A DNA stretch of 64,000 nucleotides from Deltaproteobacteria bacterium. GTDB lineage: Bacteria; Desulfobacterota; Desulfobacteria; Desulfobacterales; UBA2156. Below the pieces are notes generated by a model. It ran no database searches and had not been told where the DNA came from. It saw only the letters and a list, made by a program, of their open reading frames with translations. The translations under genes and the position numbers were made by a program. The stretch is taken from positions 43,309 through 107,308 of the forward strand of contig JAFDGC010000007.1 in assembly GCA_019309485.1 (NCBI GenBank), written 5' to 3'. Position 1 is the first letter of the stretch. Each line of letters opens with the position of its first letter. Shown here piece by piece: positions 25,613 to 34,000 of the stretch.

Positions 25613-26231
25613 TCGGCTTTCCATCCATGGGGCTGTTGTCTGCCTTAAATCGTTCGGGGAACAGGATTCGATCCACCAGGTCGCACAGGACATGCGCCAC
25701 GAAAATGTGTGTTTCCTGGATCCGGGCCGTGATATCCGAAGGGACGCAAAGGCACAGGTCCGCGCATGCCTTCAGCTTTCCGCCGCGCCCCGCCATCCCC
25801 AGGGTAATCAGGCCCGTTAGCCGGGCCGCCGCCATGGCCTTCAGGACATTGGCCGAATTGCCGCTGGTGGAAATGCCCCATGCCAGATCGTCTTTTTTTC
25901 CGAGGGCTTCGATCTGCTTGGCGAAGACATCCTCGAAAGCGTAATCGTTTCCGACGGAAGTCAAAATCGAAGTGTCAGTGGTCAGTGCCATGGCGGCCAG
26001 GGGGGGGCGTTCCGCTTGGAAACGGTTCACGAATTCAGCGGCGATGTGCTGGGCGTCGGCGGCGCTTCCCCCGTTCCCGAAGATCAACAGCTTGTGTCCG
26101 CCGGCAAGGCAAGCCGCCATGAGGTCGGCACACCGGATAAGCGTCGACAGATTTTCACGGACGGCCTGGGTCTTGACGGTGACGCCGTCCTCAAGGGTTT
26201 GGAGGATATGCCGTTCAAAATCGAATGTCAT
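25596..26231 (-). CDS. gmhA: Sedoheptulose-7-phosphate isomerase
   Basis: A 211-residue SIS-domain enzyme. It converts sedoheptulose-7-phosphate to D-glycero-manno-heptose-7-phosphate, the first step to the ADP-heptose of lipopolysaccharide. Motifs: KLLIFGNGGSAADAQHIAAE at about residues 46-65, ISTSGNSANVLKA, and the C-terminal ETHIFVAHVLCDLVD helix. Start ATG 26231 overlaps the TPR gene's stop (ATGA), indicating translational coupling; longer upstream frames are shadows of that gene. Supports a Gram-negative cell envelope. Confidence 0.9.
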   Translation of the reverse strand: MTFDFERHILQTLEDGVTVKTQAVRENLSTLIRCADLMAACLAGGHKLLIFGNGGSAADAQHIAAEFVNRFQAERPPLAAMALTTDTSILTSVGNDYAFEDVFAKQIEALGKKDDLAWGISTSGNSANVLKAMAAARLTGLITLGMAGRGGKLKACADLCLCVPSDITARIQETHIFVAHVLCDLVDRILFPERFKADNSPMDGKPNGPHL

Positions 26232-27574
26232 GAGGGATTCCCTTCCCGGGCCTTCCGAATCTCGTCGATAAGGGCTTGGGCCTCGTATCCGAGCCGCTGG
26301 GCTTCCCCGAGGGCTTTTTCGGCTTCTAGAATCCGATCGTGCCGGTGGTAGAGCACACCCAGGCGGTATCGATACAAGCCTTCTTCGGGGGCGATTTTCA
26401 CGCTTTGTTCGCAAAAGGCCAGAGCCACTTCCGGGTTTTCCCCGATTTCGTTGAAAAGGGATCCCAGGGCGGAAAGGGATGCCGCATCGTTGGGATTGAT
26501 CTTGACGGCCTTTTTGAACGCACGGATGGCGTCTTGCGCTTTTCCCAGCAGCATGCCGCATTCCCCCAGATACCGGTGCGCGGGACCGGATCCCGGGCGT
26601 ACGGAAACGGCCTTTTGAAAGCAGGCTTCGGCCTTACCGGGTTCTTTTTTTTCCAGGTAAAGACGCCCCATTTGAAACAGGGATTCAAAGTGGTCCTGTT
26701 GAATATCCAAGACTTCTCGGTAGCGTTCAAGGGCCCGATCGGGCTCCCCCCGGGCCTGGTCCACCAAGGCCAGATTGTACACGGCCATCACCTCATGGGG
26801 CGCAAGCCACAAGGCGGTTTCAAAGCACTCCACGGCCCGGGTCCAGTCTTCCTGTATTGCATAGCACACACCCAGGCTGTTGAGTACGTTGACATCCGTG
26901 GGATCCAACCTCAGGGCCGATCGGTATTCCCGAACGGCGCCGGGGATGTCCCCCTCCTGGTACCGGTTGTCCCCGGAGATGTTGAGGCTGACGGCATCGA
27001 ACACCACCCGGCTCCCGGGACCGAAGAAGGCGGCGTGGTCGATGGCCTTCCGGGCGTTTTCAAAGGCCTGGGCCTTGGAAAAGTGGATCATGGGGTGCCG
27101 CGCACACCCAATGGACACCGTGACGGCGCCTTCCGGATGCAACCGGTCCTGGATGGCCCTCCCCATTTCCATACAGTCCTGATCGGTTTTATCCGGGAAA
27201 AATCCACACAGGATGTCGGGTTCATAAGGCCCCCATCCAGATCCCGGATCCCGGCATAATGCCTTCAACGCGTTCACCAAGTCTTTTACCCGTCCATCTC
27301 CTTCGACGCCGTCTTCAGGGGCGTCTTCCTCTCCCGGGTCCGGGCGGATCATGAGGACACCGAATTTCCGGACCTTTTTGAGGCAATTCAAGGCGTATTC
27401 CAGAAAAGGCGCGCCAAAGGCTTTTTCGGGAAAGGCGGCCTTCAGGAAAGGGGCACCGATGGCATCTTTCGTCTCTTTCCAGACGGTTTTGGCCGAAAGA
27501 TCGCTTCCTGAAAAAAGAAAGGCTCCGGACGCGGTTTTTTCTTTGAAAGGAACGCGGCGGTCGGAATCCATCAT
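26228..27574 (-). CDS. TPR-repeat protein with degenerate GGDEF-like N-terminal domain
   Basis: A 448-residue protein. The start at 27574 overlaps the selA stop as ATGA, so it is translationally coupled; the longer frame reads through selA and is rejected. Residues 45-195 resemble a GGDEF domain that has lost its active site: a partial VTVSIGCARHP strand, then AFENARKAIDHAAFFGPGSRVVFDAV, typical of the end of GGDEF domains, but no GG(D/E)EF. Residues 200-445 hold about seven tetratricopeptide repeats (for example AVREYRSALRLDPTDVNVLNSLG and AIRAFKKAVKINPNDAASLSALG). Probably a scaffold or a nucleotide-sensing protein without cyclase activity. Soluble. Confidence 0.75.
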   Translation of the reverse strand: MMDSDRRVPFKEKTASGAFLFSGSDLSAKTVWKETKDAIGAPFLKAAFPEKAFGAPFLEYALNCLKKVRKFGVLMIRPDPGEEDAPEDGVEGDGRVKDLVNALKALCRDPGSGWGPYEPDILCGFFPDKTDQDCMEMGRAIQDRLHPEGAVTVSIGCARHPMIHFSKAQAFENARKAIDHAAFFGPGSRVVFDAVSLNISGDNRYQEGDIPGAVREYRSALRLDPTDVNVLNSLGVCYAIQEDWTRAVECFETALWLAPHEVMAVYNLALVDQARGEPDRALERYREVLDIQQDHFESLFQMGRLYLEKKEPGKAEACFQKAVSVRPGSGPAHRYLGECGMLLGKAQDAIRAFKKAVKINPNDAASLSALGSLFNEIGENPEVALAFCEQSVKIAPEEGLYRYRLGVLYHRHDRILEAEKALGEAQRLGYEAQALIDEIRKAREGNPS

Positions 27575-28998
27575 CCGCCCCTTTCCAATAAACAACAAAA
27601 CGCGCTTTTGATGATGGGAATTTCCTCCTCCTGGATCGTCCGGGGATCGAGGATAAAGAGATCGTCTTCGATGCGGCCGATGACGGGAATTTCGGCCTTT
27701 TCCCGCATGAACCGCTCCACATGGTTGATGGACATCCCCTCGATCCGGATGCCGAGGCACCTGGAAGGAATTTTCAGCAAGGGCAGCGCCCCGCCCCCCA
27801 CCCGGGAGGAATGATCCGTCAGAACCACCTGAAGCCTTGTTGAACCGATGCTCTTGAGGGTCCGTCGGAGCCGGGCGGCCCGTTTTTCGATTTCCTTGAC
27901 CGGAGCCAAGATCATCCTCAGGGTGGGAATCGATTCCACGGCGCACGCTTCATCCCGGTAAAGGCGAAGCGTACTTTCCAGGGCGGCAAGGGTTAGCTTG
28001 TCGATCCTCAGGGCCCGGGTGAGGGGATTTTTCTTGATTCGGTCCAAAAAAGCCTTTTTCCCGACAATGATCCCGGCCTGGGGACCCCCGAGGAGCTTGT
28101 CTCCACTGAAAGTAACCACATCGGCCCCGGAAGCCACCGACTCCTGGACCGTGGGCTCGTACTCCAGACCGTACTTCGAAAAATCGATGAACGTCCCGCT
28201 CCCCAGGTCTTCCATGACGGGGATGCCGTAGGTGCGCCCGAGATCCACGAGATTTTTCAAGGACACACTCGCCGTGAATCCCACCACGCTGTAGTTGCTG
28301 CGGTGCACCTTGAGGAGCAGCCCCGTCTCATCCTCGATGCCCCCTTCATAGTCGTGCGGGTGAGTGCGGTTCGTGGTCCCCACTTCTTTTAAAAAGGCGC
28401 CGCTTTTGGCCATGACATCCGGAATTCGAAAGGCGCCGCCGATTTCCACCAGCTCCCCCCGGGAAACAATGACTTTTTTCCCCCTGGCCAGCGTCTCCAG
28501 ACAGACCAGGACCGCCCCGGCATTGTTGTTCACCACCATGGCCGCCTCGCCCCCGCTGATCTCGCATAGAATTTCCTCCACGGCGGCGTACCGGGAGCCC
28601 CGGACCCCTGCGGCCAGATCGAACTCCAGGTTGGAATACCGGGAGCCGACGGCTGCAAGGTTTTGCACGGCGGATTCTGACAGGAGGGAACGACCCAGAT
28701 TGGTATGCACCACAACACCGGTTCCGTTCACCACCCGCCTGAGCATGGGGGAAAGGCGGCGTTGAATTTCCGCATGGACGCGGTCCATCACCGCTTCCAT
28801 GCTCAGGTCCTCCGGTCCGACGGTTTTGTTTTCCGATAATATCTTTTCCCGAAGACCGGATATGACCTTCCGCACGCTTTGGGTCAGAAGGGCCTGGGAA
28901 ACAGGGGCGGAAAGCGCATGGGCCCGCAGCGCTTCCAGCACCCGGTCCACTCCCGGCAGCATTTTCAACAGGTTCCGGCGGTCCGTTCCGGGACTCAT
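27571..28998 (-). CDS. selA: L-seryl-tRNA(Sec) selenium transferase
   Basis: A 475-residue PLP enzyme that converts seryl-tRNA(Sec) to selenocysteinyl-tRNA using selenophosphate. The PLP lysine is K301 in TFSGDKLLGGPQAG. Other family blocks are VNGTGVVVHTNLGRSLLSE, SRGELVEIGGAFRIPD, EVGTTNRTH and EDLGSGTF. The length equals that of other bacterial SelA. It is the first gene of a coupled run with the TPR protein, gmhA and an unknown gene. Together with selD at 46754 it shows that this organism decodes UGA as selenocysteine; selB and selC are not in the window. Confidence 0.96.
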   Translation of the reverse strand: MSPGTDRRNLLKMLPGVDRVLEALRAHALSAPVSQALLTQSVRKVISGLREKILSENKTVGPEDLSMEAVMDRVHAEIQRRLSPMLRRVVNGTGVVVHTNLGRSLLSESAVQNLAAVGSRYSNLEFDLAAGVRGSRYAAVEEILCEISGGEAAMVVNNNAGAVLVCLETLARGKKVIVSRGELVEIGGAFRIPDVMAKSGAFLKEVGTTNRTHPHDYEGGIEDETGLLLKVHRSNYSVVGFTASVSLKNLVDLGRTYGIPVMEDLGSGTFIDFSKYGLEYEPTVQESVASGADVVTFSGDKLLGGPQAGIIVGKKAFLDRIKKNPLTRALRIDKLTLAALESTLRLYRDEACAVESIPTLRMILAPVKEIEKRAARLRRTLKSIGSTRLQVVLTDHSSRVGGGALPLLKIPSRCLGIRIEGMSINHVERFMREKAEIPVIGRIEDDLFILDPRTIQEEEIPIIKSAFCCLLERGG

Positions 28999-29338
28999 GG
29001 TGTTATCCTCGATTCCCCTTGATTCTCCTTTAAATGCATTTGTTTCGCCGGAAACGCGCTTTCGGGATCAATCCTTTCTCCGGCCGCCGCAACGATGGGT
29101 ACGGATCCGTTGATTCGTCCGGAAACGTTTCCGTGAAAATCGATCAATGCACGGTTGTTTCGGTCAAAAAAGCCCATATCATCATCCACGCGGATCCTTC
29201 AACAGGTTTTTCCGAAAGCCTTTGGGCATGAAAAAGCTTTCCGCGGACGCTTTTTTGTCTTATGAGAGAAAAATCGATCAACAATCATCCCGATTTGCAA
29301 CCGGATTTGAAGCGCCGGCGTTTACGCCGGGAATAGAC
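28999..29338. other. 340-bp intergenic region with two short perfect palindromes
   Basis: The region lies between the divergent selA and lipid-kinase genes. It holds two perfect palindromes only 9 bp apart, ACGGATCCGT (29101-29110) and CGGAAACGTTTCCG (29120-29133), which could be protein-binding sites. I see no RNA gene and no convincing small ORF. Confidence 0.4.
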
Positions 29339-30310
29339 ATGCCCTTGCCCGAGACCGTTTTCATCGTGAATCCCCACGCAGACGGGGGATCCTTATCCGC
29401 CCGGTGGCCCCGCATCCACAGAAGCGCCCGCAGGATTCTCGGAAACCTTCAGGTGGCCGTCACCCGTCGCCCGGGAGACGCCGCCGTCCTGGCCGCGGCT
29501 GCCGCCGCCCGGGGGGCCCGGCGCCTGGTGGTGGTGGGCGGGGACGGCACACTGAATGAAGTGATCAACGCCCTCATGACCCTGGACCGACCCCTCCGGG
29601 AGGAGGTTTTTCTCGGACTTGTTCCCAACGGGACGGGATGCGATTTCGCCCGGTCCGCATCCATTCCCCGGGACACGGATCATGCCCTGATCCTGATCCG
29701 GGATATGCCCGCAAGACCCCTTGACGTGGGGTGCATCCTTTTTCAGGATGCCGCGGGCAATCGTTCCCGTCGCTTTTTCTTGAATGTGGCCAGCTTCGGT
29801 CTGGGAGGCGAAGTGGCCCGCCGGGTGCGGAAATCCCCCCGGGCCCTGGGCCCCACATTCGCTTTTTTTTGGGCCACCCTCATCGCTGTTTTGCGCTACG
29901 GGAAAAAGCGGATCCACCTGAAAATGGACGGGGATCCTGTCCGGACATGGCGCTCGTGGAACGTGGCCGTGGCCAACGGCAGATACCACGGCGGCGGAAT
30001 GCTCGTGGCGCCCGACGCCCGGCCCGACGACGGAATATTTCATGTCACCGTCATCGGCGACCTGCCGTTGTCCCGGGTTTTTTTGAACTTACGGCACCTG
30101 TACAACGGGAGGATTCAAGAAGTAAAAGACGTATCCGTATTTACCTGCACCCGTATGGACGCCGCCTCGGATTTTCCCGTCCTCTTGGACGTTGACGGCG
30201 AGGGCCCCGGCATACTTCCGTCCACCTTCTCCCTCATCCCCAATGCCCTGCACGTGATTTTACCCGCCGCTCCTTATGCGGCATCGATGAAGCGAAAGGT
30301 TTTCCAATGA
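29339..30310 (+). CDS. Diacylglycerol kinase-family lipid kinase (YegS/DgkB type)
   Basis: A 323-residue soluble kinase. The start at 29339 puts the conserved VFIVNPHADGG at the N terminus; the frame extends to 29147 without a better ribosome site. The catalytic nucleotide-binding loop is VVVGGDGTLNEVINAL (about residues 67-82), followed by PNGTGCDFARS and the C-terminal beta domain with NGRYHGGGMLVAPDARPDDG. It phosphorylates a lipid such as diacylglycerol or sphingosine-like substrates; the family also has other activities. It ends in an ATGA overlap with pyrF, so the two are co-translated. Confidence 0.9.
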   Translation: MPLPETVFIVNPHADGGSLSARWPRIHRSARRILGNLQVAVTRRPGDAAVLAAAAAARGARRLVVVGGDGTLNEVINALMTLDRPLREEVFLGLVPNGTGCDFARSASIPRDTDHALILIRDMPARPLDVGCILFQDAAGNRSRRFFLNVASFGLGGEVARRVRKSPRALGPTFAFFWATLIAVLRYGKKRIHLKMDGDPVRTWRSWNVAVANGRYHGGGMLVAPDARPDDGIFHVTVIGDLPLSRVFLNLRHLYNGRIQEVKDVSVFTCTRMDAASDFPVLLDVDGEGPGILPSTFSLIPNALHVILPAAPYAASMKRKVFQ

Positions 30311-31062
30311 AACCCCGGCGCCCCGAAGATCGGATCATCTTTCCCCTGGATGTGCCCACCGAAAAAGAAGCCGTCGCCTATGCCCGGACATTGTCGAATT
30401 CGGTGGGCCTTTTTAAGATCGGCCTGGAACTTTTTATTCGTTGCGGTCCGGATGTGGTCCGATCCGTTTCCGCCGTGGGCCCGGCCCGCATTTTTCTGGA
30501 TCTCAAGCTTCACGACATTCCGAACACGGTCTCCCGGGCCGTAACGGCCCTTTTGGATCTTCATGCGACCTTTGCCACCCTCCATTGCGGGGATTCCATG
30601 ACCATGCTGCACTCGGCGGTGGCCGCAGGCCAGGGAAAGGTGCACCTGCTGGGCGTGACACTTTTGACCAGCATTTCCGAGAAGGATTTACAAGAAGCCG
30701 GCTACGCCTCTCCGTACGACAAGGACGCCGGACATCTGGTATTAAAGCGCGCCGCCATGGCCAAGGCCGCCGGGTGCGCGGGGGTGATCTGTTCCGGCCG
30801 GGAAGCCAAAAAAATCAAAAAAACTTTTGGGGAACATTTCCTGGCGGTGACGCCGGGCATCCGGCCCGATTGGGAAGGACACCCCCGGGACGACCAGGTC
30901 CGCACCGTCACCCCCGGGCAGGCGATCCGGGAGGGCGCGGATTACCTGGTGGTGGGGCGTCCCATACGGGATGCAAAGGACCCGAAAGCCGCGGCCCGGC
31001 GCATCGCCCGGGAGATCTCCGAGGCCATGGATGGCGTCAGGCCGCCTGACGGGAGTTGTTGA
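30307..31062 (+). CDS. pyrF: Orotidine-5'-phosphate decarboxylase
   Basis: A 251-residue TIM-barrel enzyme that decarboxylates OMP to UMP, the last step of de novo pyrimidine synthesis. The catalytic motif LDLKLHDIPNTV contains the Asp-Lys-Asp charge network, and the phosphate-binding end reads VTPGIRP and VVGRPIRDAKDP. The start overlaps the lipid-kinase stop (ATGA). Normal length, cytoplasmic. It is convergent with the metallo-beta-lactamase-fold gene; the spacer of about 110 bp shows nothing notable. Confidence 0.96.
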   Translation: MKPRRPEDRIIFPLDVPTEKEAVAYARTLSNSVGLFKIGLELFIRCGPDVVRSVSAVGPARIFLDLKLHDIPNTVSRAVTALLDLHATFATLHCGDSMTMLHSAVAAGQGKVHLLGVTLLTSISEKDLQEAGYASPYDKDAGHLVLKRAAMAKAAGCAGVICSGREAKKIKKTFGEHFLAVTPGIRPDWEGHPRDDQVRTVTPGQAIREGADYLVVGRPIRDAKDPKAAARRIAREISEAMDGVRPPDGSC

Positions 31063-31172
31063 TCCGGCGCTCACCAAAGCCTACAGGGGATGGACGCAGC
31101 GGTACACGAAGAGAAAAAAGGCAACCCCCCCGATTCCCAAAACAACGATCAACTGATCCGGGTGAAACCGCT

Positions 31173-32000
31173 TCACCGGGTTTTATCCCGTTTCAGTTCA
31201 CTGATAAATCCCCGGATACTGTTTTTCATGAAAAAATATTCCCGCTCCCGGGCGGCGGCGGAAAGTTGAGAAATCCCAACGAGCCCGGGATCTGTTTTAA
31301 GGAGGATGTCCAGGCTGGCCGTCACCGCATCTTTTTCCGGGTGCCTTTCAAGGATTTCCCGGACGCATCGCGCCCAGAAACCCAATTGGCGTTTATGGGT
31401 CTTCATCAGGTAAACGGCGTCCGAATGGAAACCGAAATGGCCGCAACACAGCACGTCGGGCCCGAGGGCGATGAGCCGGTCGAGGCTTTCGATGAACATG
31501 TCCAGGAACAACCGTGGAGGCGTGGCCGGCCGCATGTAGCACCCGTTTCCGGCGAGAGGGAGTATCACACCGGCGGCCTCGCCGATGAAAAGGGTTTTTC
31601 CCGCCAGGTAGCTCACGTGATGAATCGCATGCCCCGGGGTGGGAATCGCCTGGACCGGGACGCCGGTGAGGTCCTCCGCGGTCACCAGGTTTTTTTCGGC
31701 AACCGCTTCCATGGGGCCGTAGGCCTCGGCGAGGCTTCCCAGCGTATCGAGACTTGCCTTCCAGAGGCGGGAAGGGTCCATGAGGTGTTCCACCGCCGAT
31801 GCATGGCACACAACCCGGGCTCCGGGAAAGCGCTGGAGCAGTTCACCGGTTCCGCCGGAATGATCGAGGTGGATATGGGTCAGCAGGATCCAATCCAGGC
31901 GGGAAATCCCCAGGTGCTCCAAGGCCTTGATCAAGGGAGCCGCTGTGGCCGCCGGCCCCGCGTCCACCAGAAAGGTCCCCTCTTTTTGATACAACCACAC
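31173..32000 (-). CDS. Metallo-beta-lactamase-fold hydrolase, start codon unclear
   Basis: At least 275 residues. The metal-binding signature is THIHLDHSGG (about residues 39-48 from GTG 32000), followed by IPTPGHAIHHVSYL and GHFGFHSDA, which complete a two-metal site. The first codon given is a GTG inside the first beta-strand. The upstream in-frame sequence (LQHISLPAPLEGFEQFISVWLY) continues the expected N terminus up to about 32060 but has no ATG, so translation begins at an alternative codon or the 5' end is damaged. Substrate unknown; resembles glyoxalase-II-like hydrolases. It follows the zinc-ribbon gene on the same strand. Confidence 0.75.
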   Translation of the reverse strand: MWLYQKEGTFLVDAGPAATAAPLIKALEHLGISRLDWILLTHIHLDHSGGTGELLQRFPGARVVCHASAVEHLMDPSRLWKASLDTLGSLAEAYGPMEAVAEKNLVTAEDLTGVPVQAIPTPGHAIHHVSYLAGKTLFIGEAAGVILPLAGNGCYMRPATPPRLFLDMFIESLDRLIALGPDVLCCGHFGFHSDAVYLMKTHKRQLGFWARCVREILERHPEKDAVTASLDILLKTDPGLVGISQLSAAAREREYFFMKNSIRGFISELKRDKTR

Positions 32001-32131
32001 ACTGATGAACTGTTCGAACCCCTCGAGGGGGGCCGGCAGAGAGATATGCTGCAGTCCCGGGAAGACCGGGGCAACCTCGGCGTCCGGGCCGGAACGGGCG
32101 GGTGAAGGCGTTCGATCAAAGGGGGGATGAT

Positions 32132-32773
32132 TTATAAAGCGGTCTCCTTCTTGGCGATCTCTTTGAAGACATGATAGAAAGCGTCGTGTTCCTGGACGGC
32201 CAGCCGGAGGATGCGGGAAAGCTCCGGAAGGTTTTTCACATTCACGATCAAATTGACGCTTTTTTGAAATGCACCCATTTCATCCAGGGTCCTTAAACTC
32301 CGGCTGATCAGGGCCACCACCATTTCCCGGCGCATGGCCATGTTCAACCCCTCCAGGTAGGCCAATACCCGGTTCTGTTCCGGGTTCTGCGTATCGAAGA
32401 GTTCATCCAGCAGCACCATGTGATAGGCATGATACCACATGTTCCTCAGGGCATCCCGGGCATCCTTGGCTTTCGTCACGTGGTACCCCATTTCCTCCAT
32501 AGCCTCCAGCAGGGCGGGTTGCACAGCGGCGTCCGTGGTGCAAACAATGGCCGTCCGGCTTCCGGCTTCCAAAAAATCGAAGGGCTTTTGGGAGGCATCA
32601 TACCCGGGGGCTTTTTCCGGGACGGAATCGACTAATTCCTCCCGGGTGTCGGATCCCGCGACGGGAACCCTGCCGCCGCATTTGGGACATGCCAGGACGG
32701 CGCCGACGAGTTCGGGGACTTTTTCGTCGGGGACTCTGAGGCGGCTCCTGCATTCCGGACAGATGATGTTCAT
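32132..32773 (-). CDS. Zinc-ribbon (MJ0042-like) protein with degenerate receiver-like domain
   Basis: A 213-residue protein. It begins MNIICPECRSRLRVPDEKVP with a matching CPKCGG pair, the MJ0042-type zinc finger often seen at the start of deltaproteobacterial signalling proteins. From about residue 70 it resembles a response-regulator receiver fold (TAIVCTTDAAVQPALLEAMEEMGYHV) with MVLLDELF at the phosphorylation strand; the Asp there may or may not be functional. No output domain. It lies just downstream of two PilT-type ATPase genes on the same strand, so a role in pilus control is a reasonable guess. Confidence 0.65.
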   Translation of the reverse strand: MNIICPECRSRLRVPDEKVPELVGAVLACPKCGGRVPVAGSDTREELVDSVPEKAPGYDASQKPFDFLEAGSRTAIVCTTDAAVQPALLEAMEEMGYHVTKAKDARDALRNMWYHAYHMVLLDELFDTQNPEQNRVLAYLEGLNMAMRREMVVALISRSLRTLDEMGAFQKSVNLIVNVKNLPELSRILRLAVQEHDAFYHVFKEIAKKETAL

Positions 32774-32808
32774 GGCAGCCTGTTCTCCTCGCGCTTTCAG
32801 ACCAGTTT

Positions 32809-33975
32809 CTAACGGATTTGGTTGTACGTTTTGTCCAGTTCCAACCTTTCGATATCTGTGGTGGCTTCGCCCCGGGCGCTTTTCACCGCATCGATTCCCC
32901 GTCCCACATTGGCTCGGCGGGACGCATAGGCCAGGGCGGTCTGTTCCGTGATCAGGCCGGCTTCGTAGAGGCCCACGATGTAATCGTCGAAAGTGGTCAT
33001 CCCGAAAGGCCTCCCCGCCTGGATGATATCGTAAAAGGTCTTGCCTTCCGATTCTCCGTGCAAAATGGCGTCTTTCACCCGAAGATTGGTCCTTAAAATT
33101 TCAAAAGCCGCCACCCGGCCGCCGCCCACCTTGGGGAGGAGCCGCTGGCATACCACCCACCGCAGGGTGTCGGCCAGTCGGATCCGGATCTGTTTTTCCT
33201 CTTCTGTGGTGAACATCCCGAGAATTCGTCCGATGGTCTGCCCGGCATCCACGGTGTGCAGGGTGGTGAGCACCAGGTGCCCGGTTTCCGCGGCGTTCAA
33301 TCCGATCTCCACGCTTTCCCGATCCCGCATTTCCCCCACCAGGATCACCTTCGGGGCCTGCCGGAGGGCCGCCCGGAGTCCGCTGGCAAAGGTATCGAAG
33401 TCGGAGCCGAGCTCCCGCTGGTTGAAAGTGGCCCTTTTATGGGAATGCTGGTATTCAATGGGGTCTTCCAGGGTGATGACATGAACCGACTTGTGTTCAT
33501 TGATATCCTCCAGAATCGCCGCCAGAGATGTGGTTTTCCCGGTCCCGGTGGCCCCGGTGAAGAACACGATGCCGTTCCGCTCCATGGCAATGTCGTGGAA
33601 GACTTTCGGCAGACTCAGCTCTTCGATGGTGGGAACTTTTGATTCCAGCTTCCGCATGACGATGGAATAATTCCCGGACTGGGAAAAGATGTTGACTCGA
33701 AACCGGGCCTTGGTCCCTAAAAAATAGGAAAGATCGCAAGACCCCATATTAAGCAAATGCTGGGTAAGGCGCCGGTTGTCGTTGACCAGGCTCAGCGCCA
33801 GGACTTCGGTCTGATATGGGGTGAGCTTCTTGATCTTGGGCTCCAGGTCCACCGGCAGGAGTTCCCCGTAGGCCTCCACCTGAAGCGGTTTGCCCACCGT
33901 GAAATTCAAATCCGACACCCCTTCGTGGGACTCGAGCATATGGGAAAAGATGTAATCGATTTCCTGTTTTTTCAT
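32809..33975 (-). CDS. PilT/PilU-type twitching motility ATPase
   Basis: A 388-residue cytoplasmic hexameric ATPase that powers pilus retraction. Start ATG 33975 gives the expected N terminus (KKQEIDYIFSHMLESH); the longer frame overlaps pilT and is a shadow. Walker A is GATGTGKT (residues 141-148), Walker B-like ILVGEMRD, and the Asp and His boxes (HVITLEDPIEY, LTTLHTVDAGQT) are present. It is the second PilT-like protein here, 25 bp after pilT, as pilT-pilU pairs are arranged in many bacteria. The C terminus (ATTDIERLELDKTYNQIR) is longer than in PilT. Confidence 0.88.
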   Translation of the reverse strand: MKKQEIDYIFSHMLESHEGVSDLNFTVGKPLQVEAYGELLPVDLEPKIKKLTPYQTEVLALSLVNDNRRLTQHLLNMGSCDLSYFLGTKARFRVNIFSQSGNYSIVMRKLESKVPTIEELSLPKVFHDIAMERNGIVFFTGATGTGKTTSLAAILEDINEHKSVHVITLEDPIEYQHSHKRATFNQRELGSDFDTFASGLRAALRQAPKVILVGEMRDRESVEIGLNAAETGHLVLTTLHTVDAGQTIGRILGMFTTEEEKQIRIRLADTLRWVVCQRLLPKVGGGRVAAFEILRTNLRVKDAILHGESEGKTFYDIIQAGRPFGMTTFDDYIVGLYEAGLITEQTALAYASRRANVGRGIDAVKSARGEATTDIERLELDKTYNQIR

Positions 33976-34000
33976 GGCGGGTCTCCCTTTTTCCCGGGTG

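Noticed and set aside
27575..27946. Upstream extension of the TPR protein frame
   Set aside because: Lies inside selA in another frame; ATG 27574 with the ATGA overlap is the natural start.
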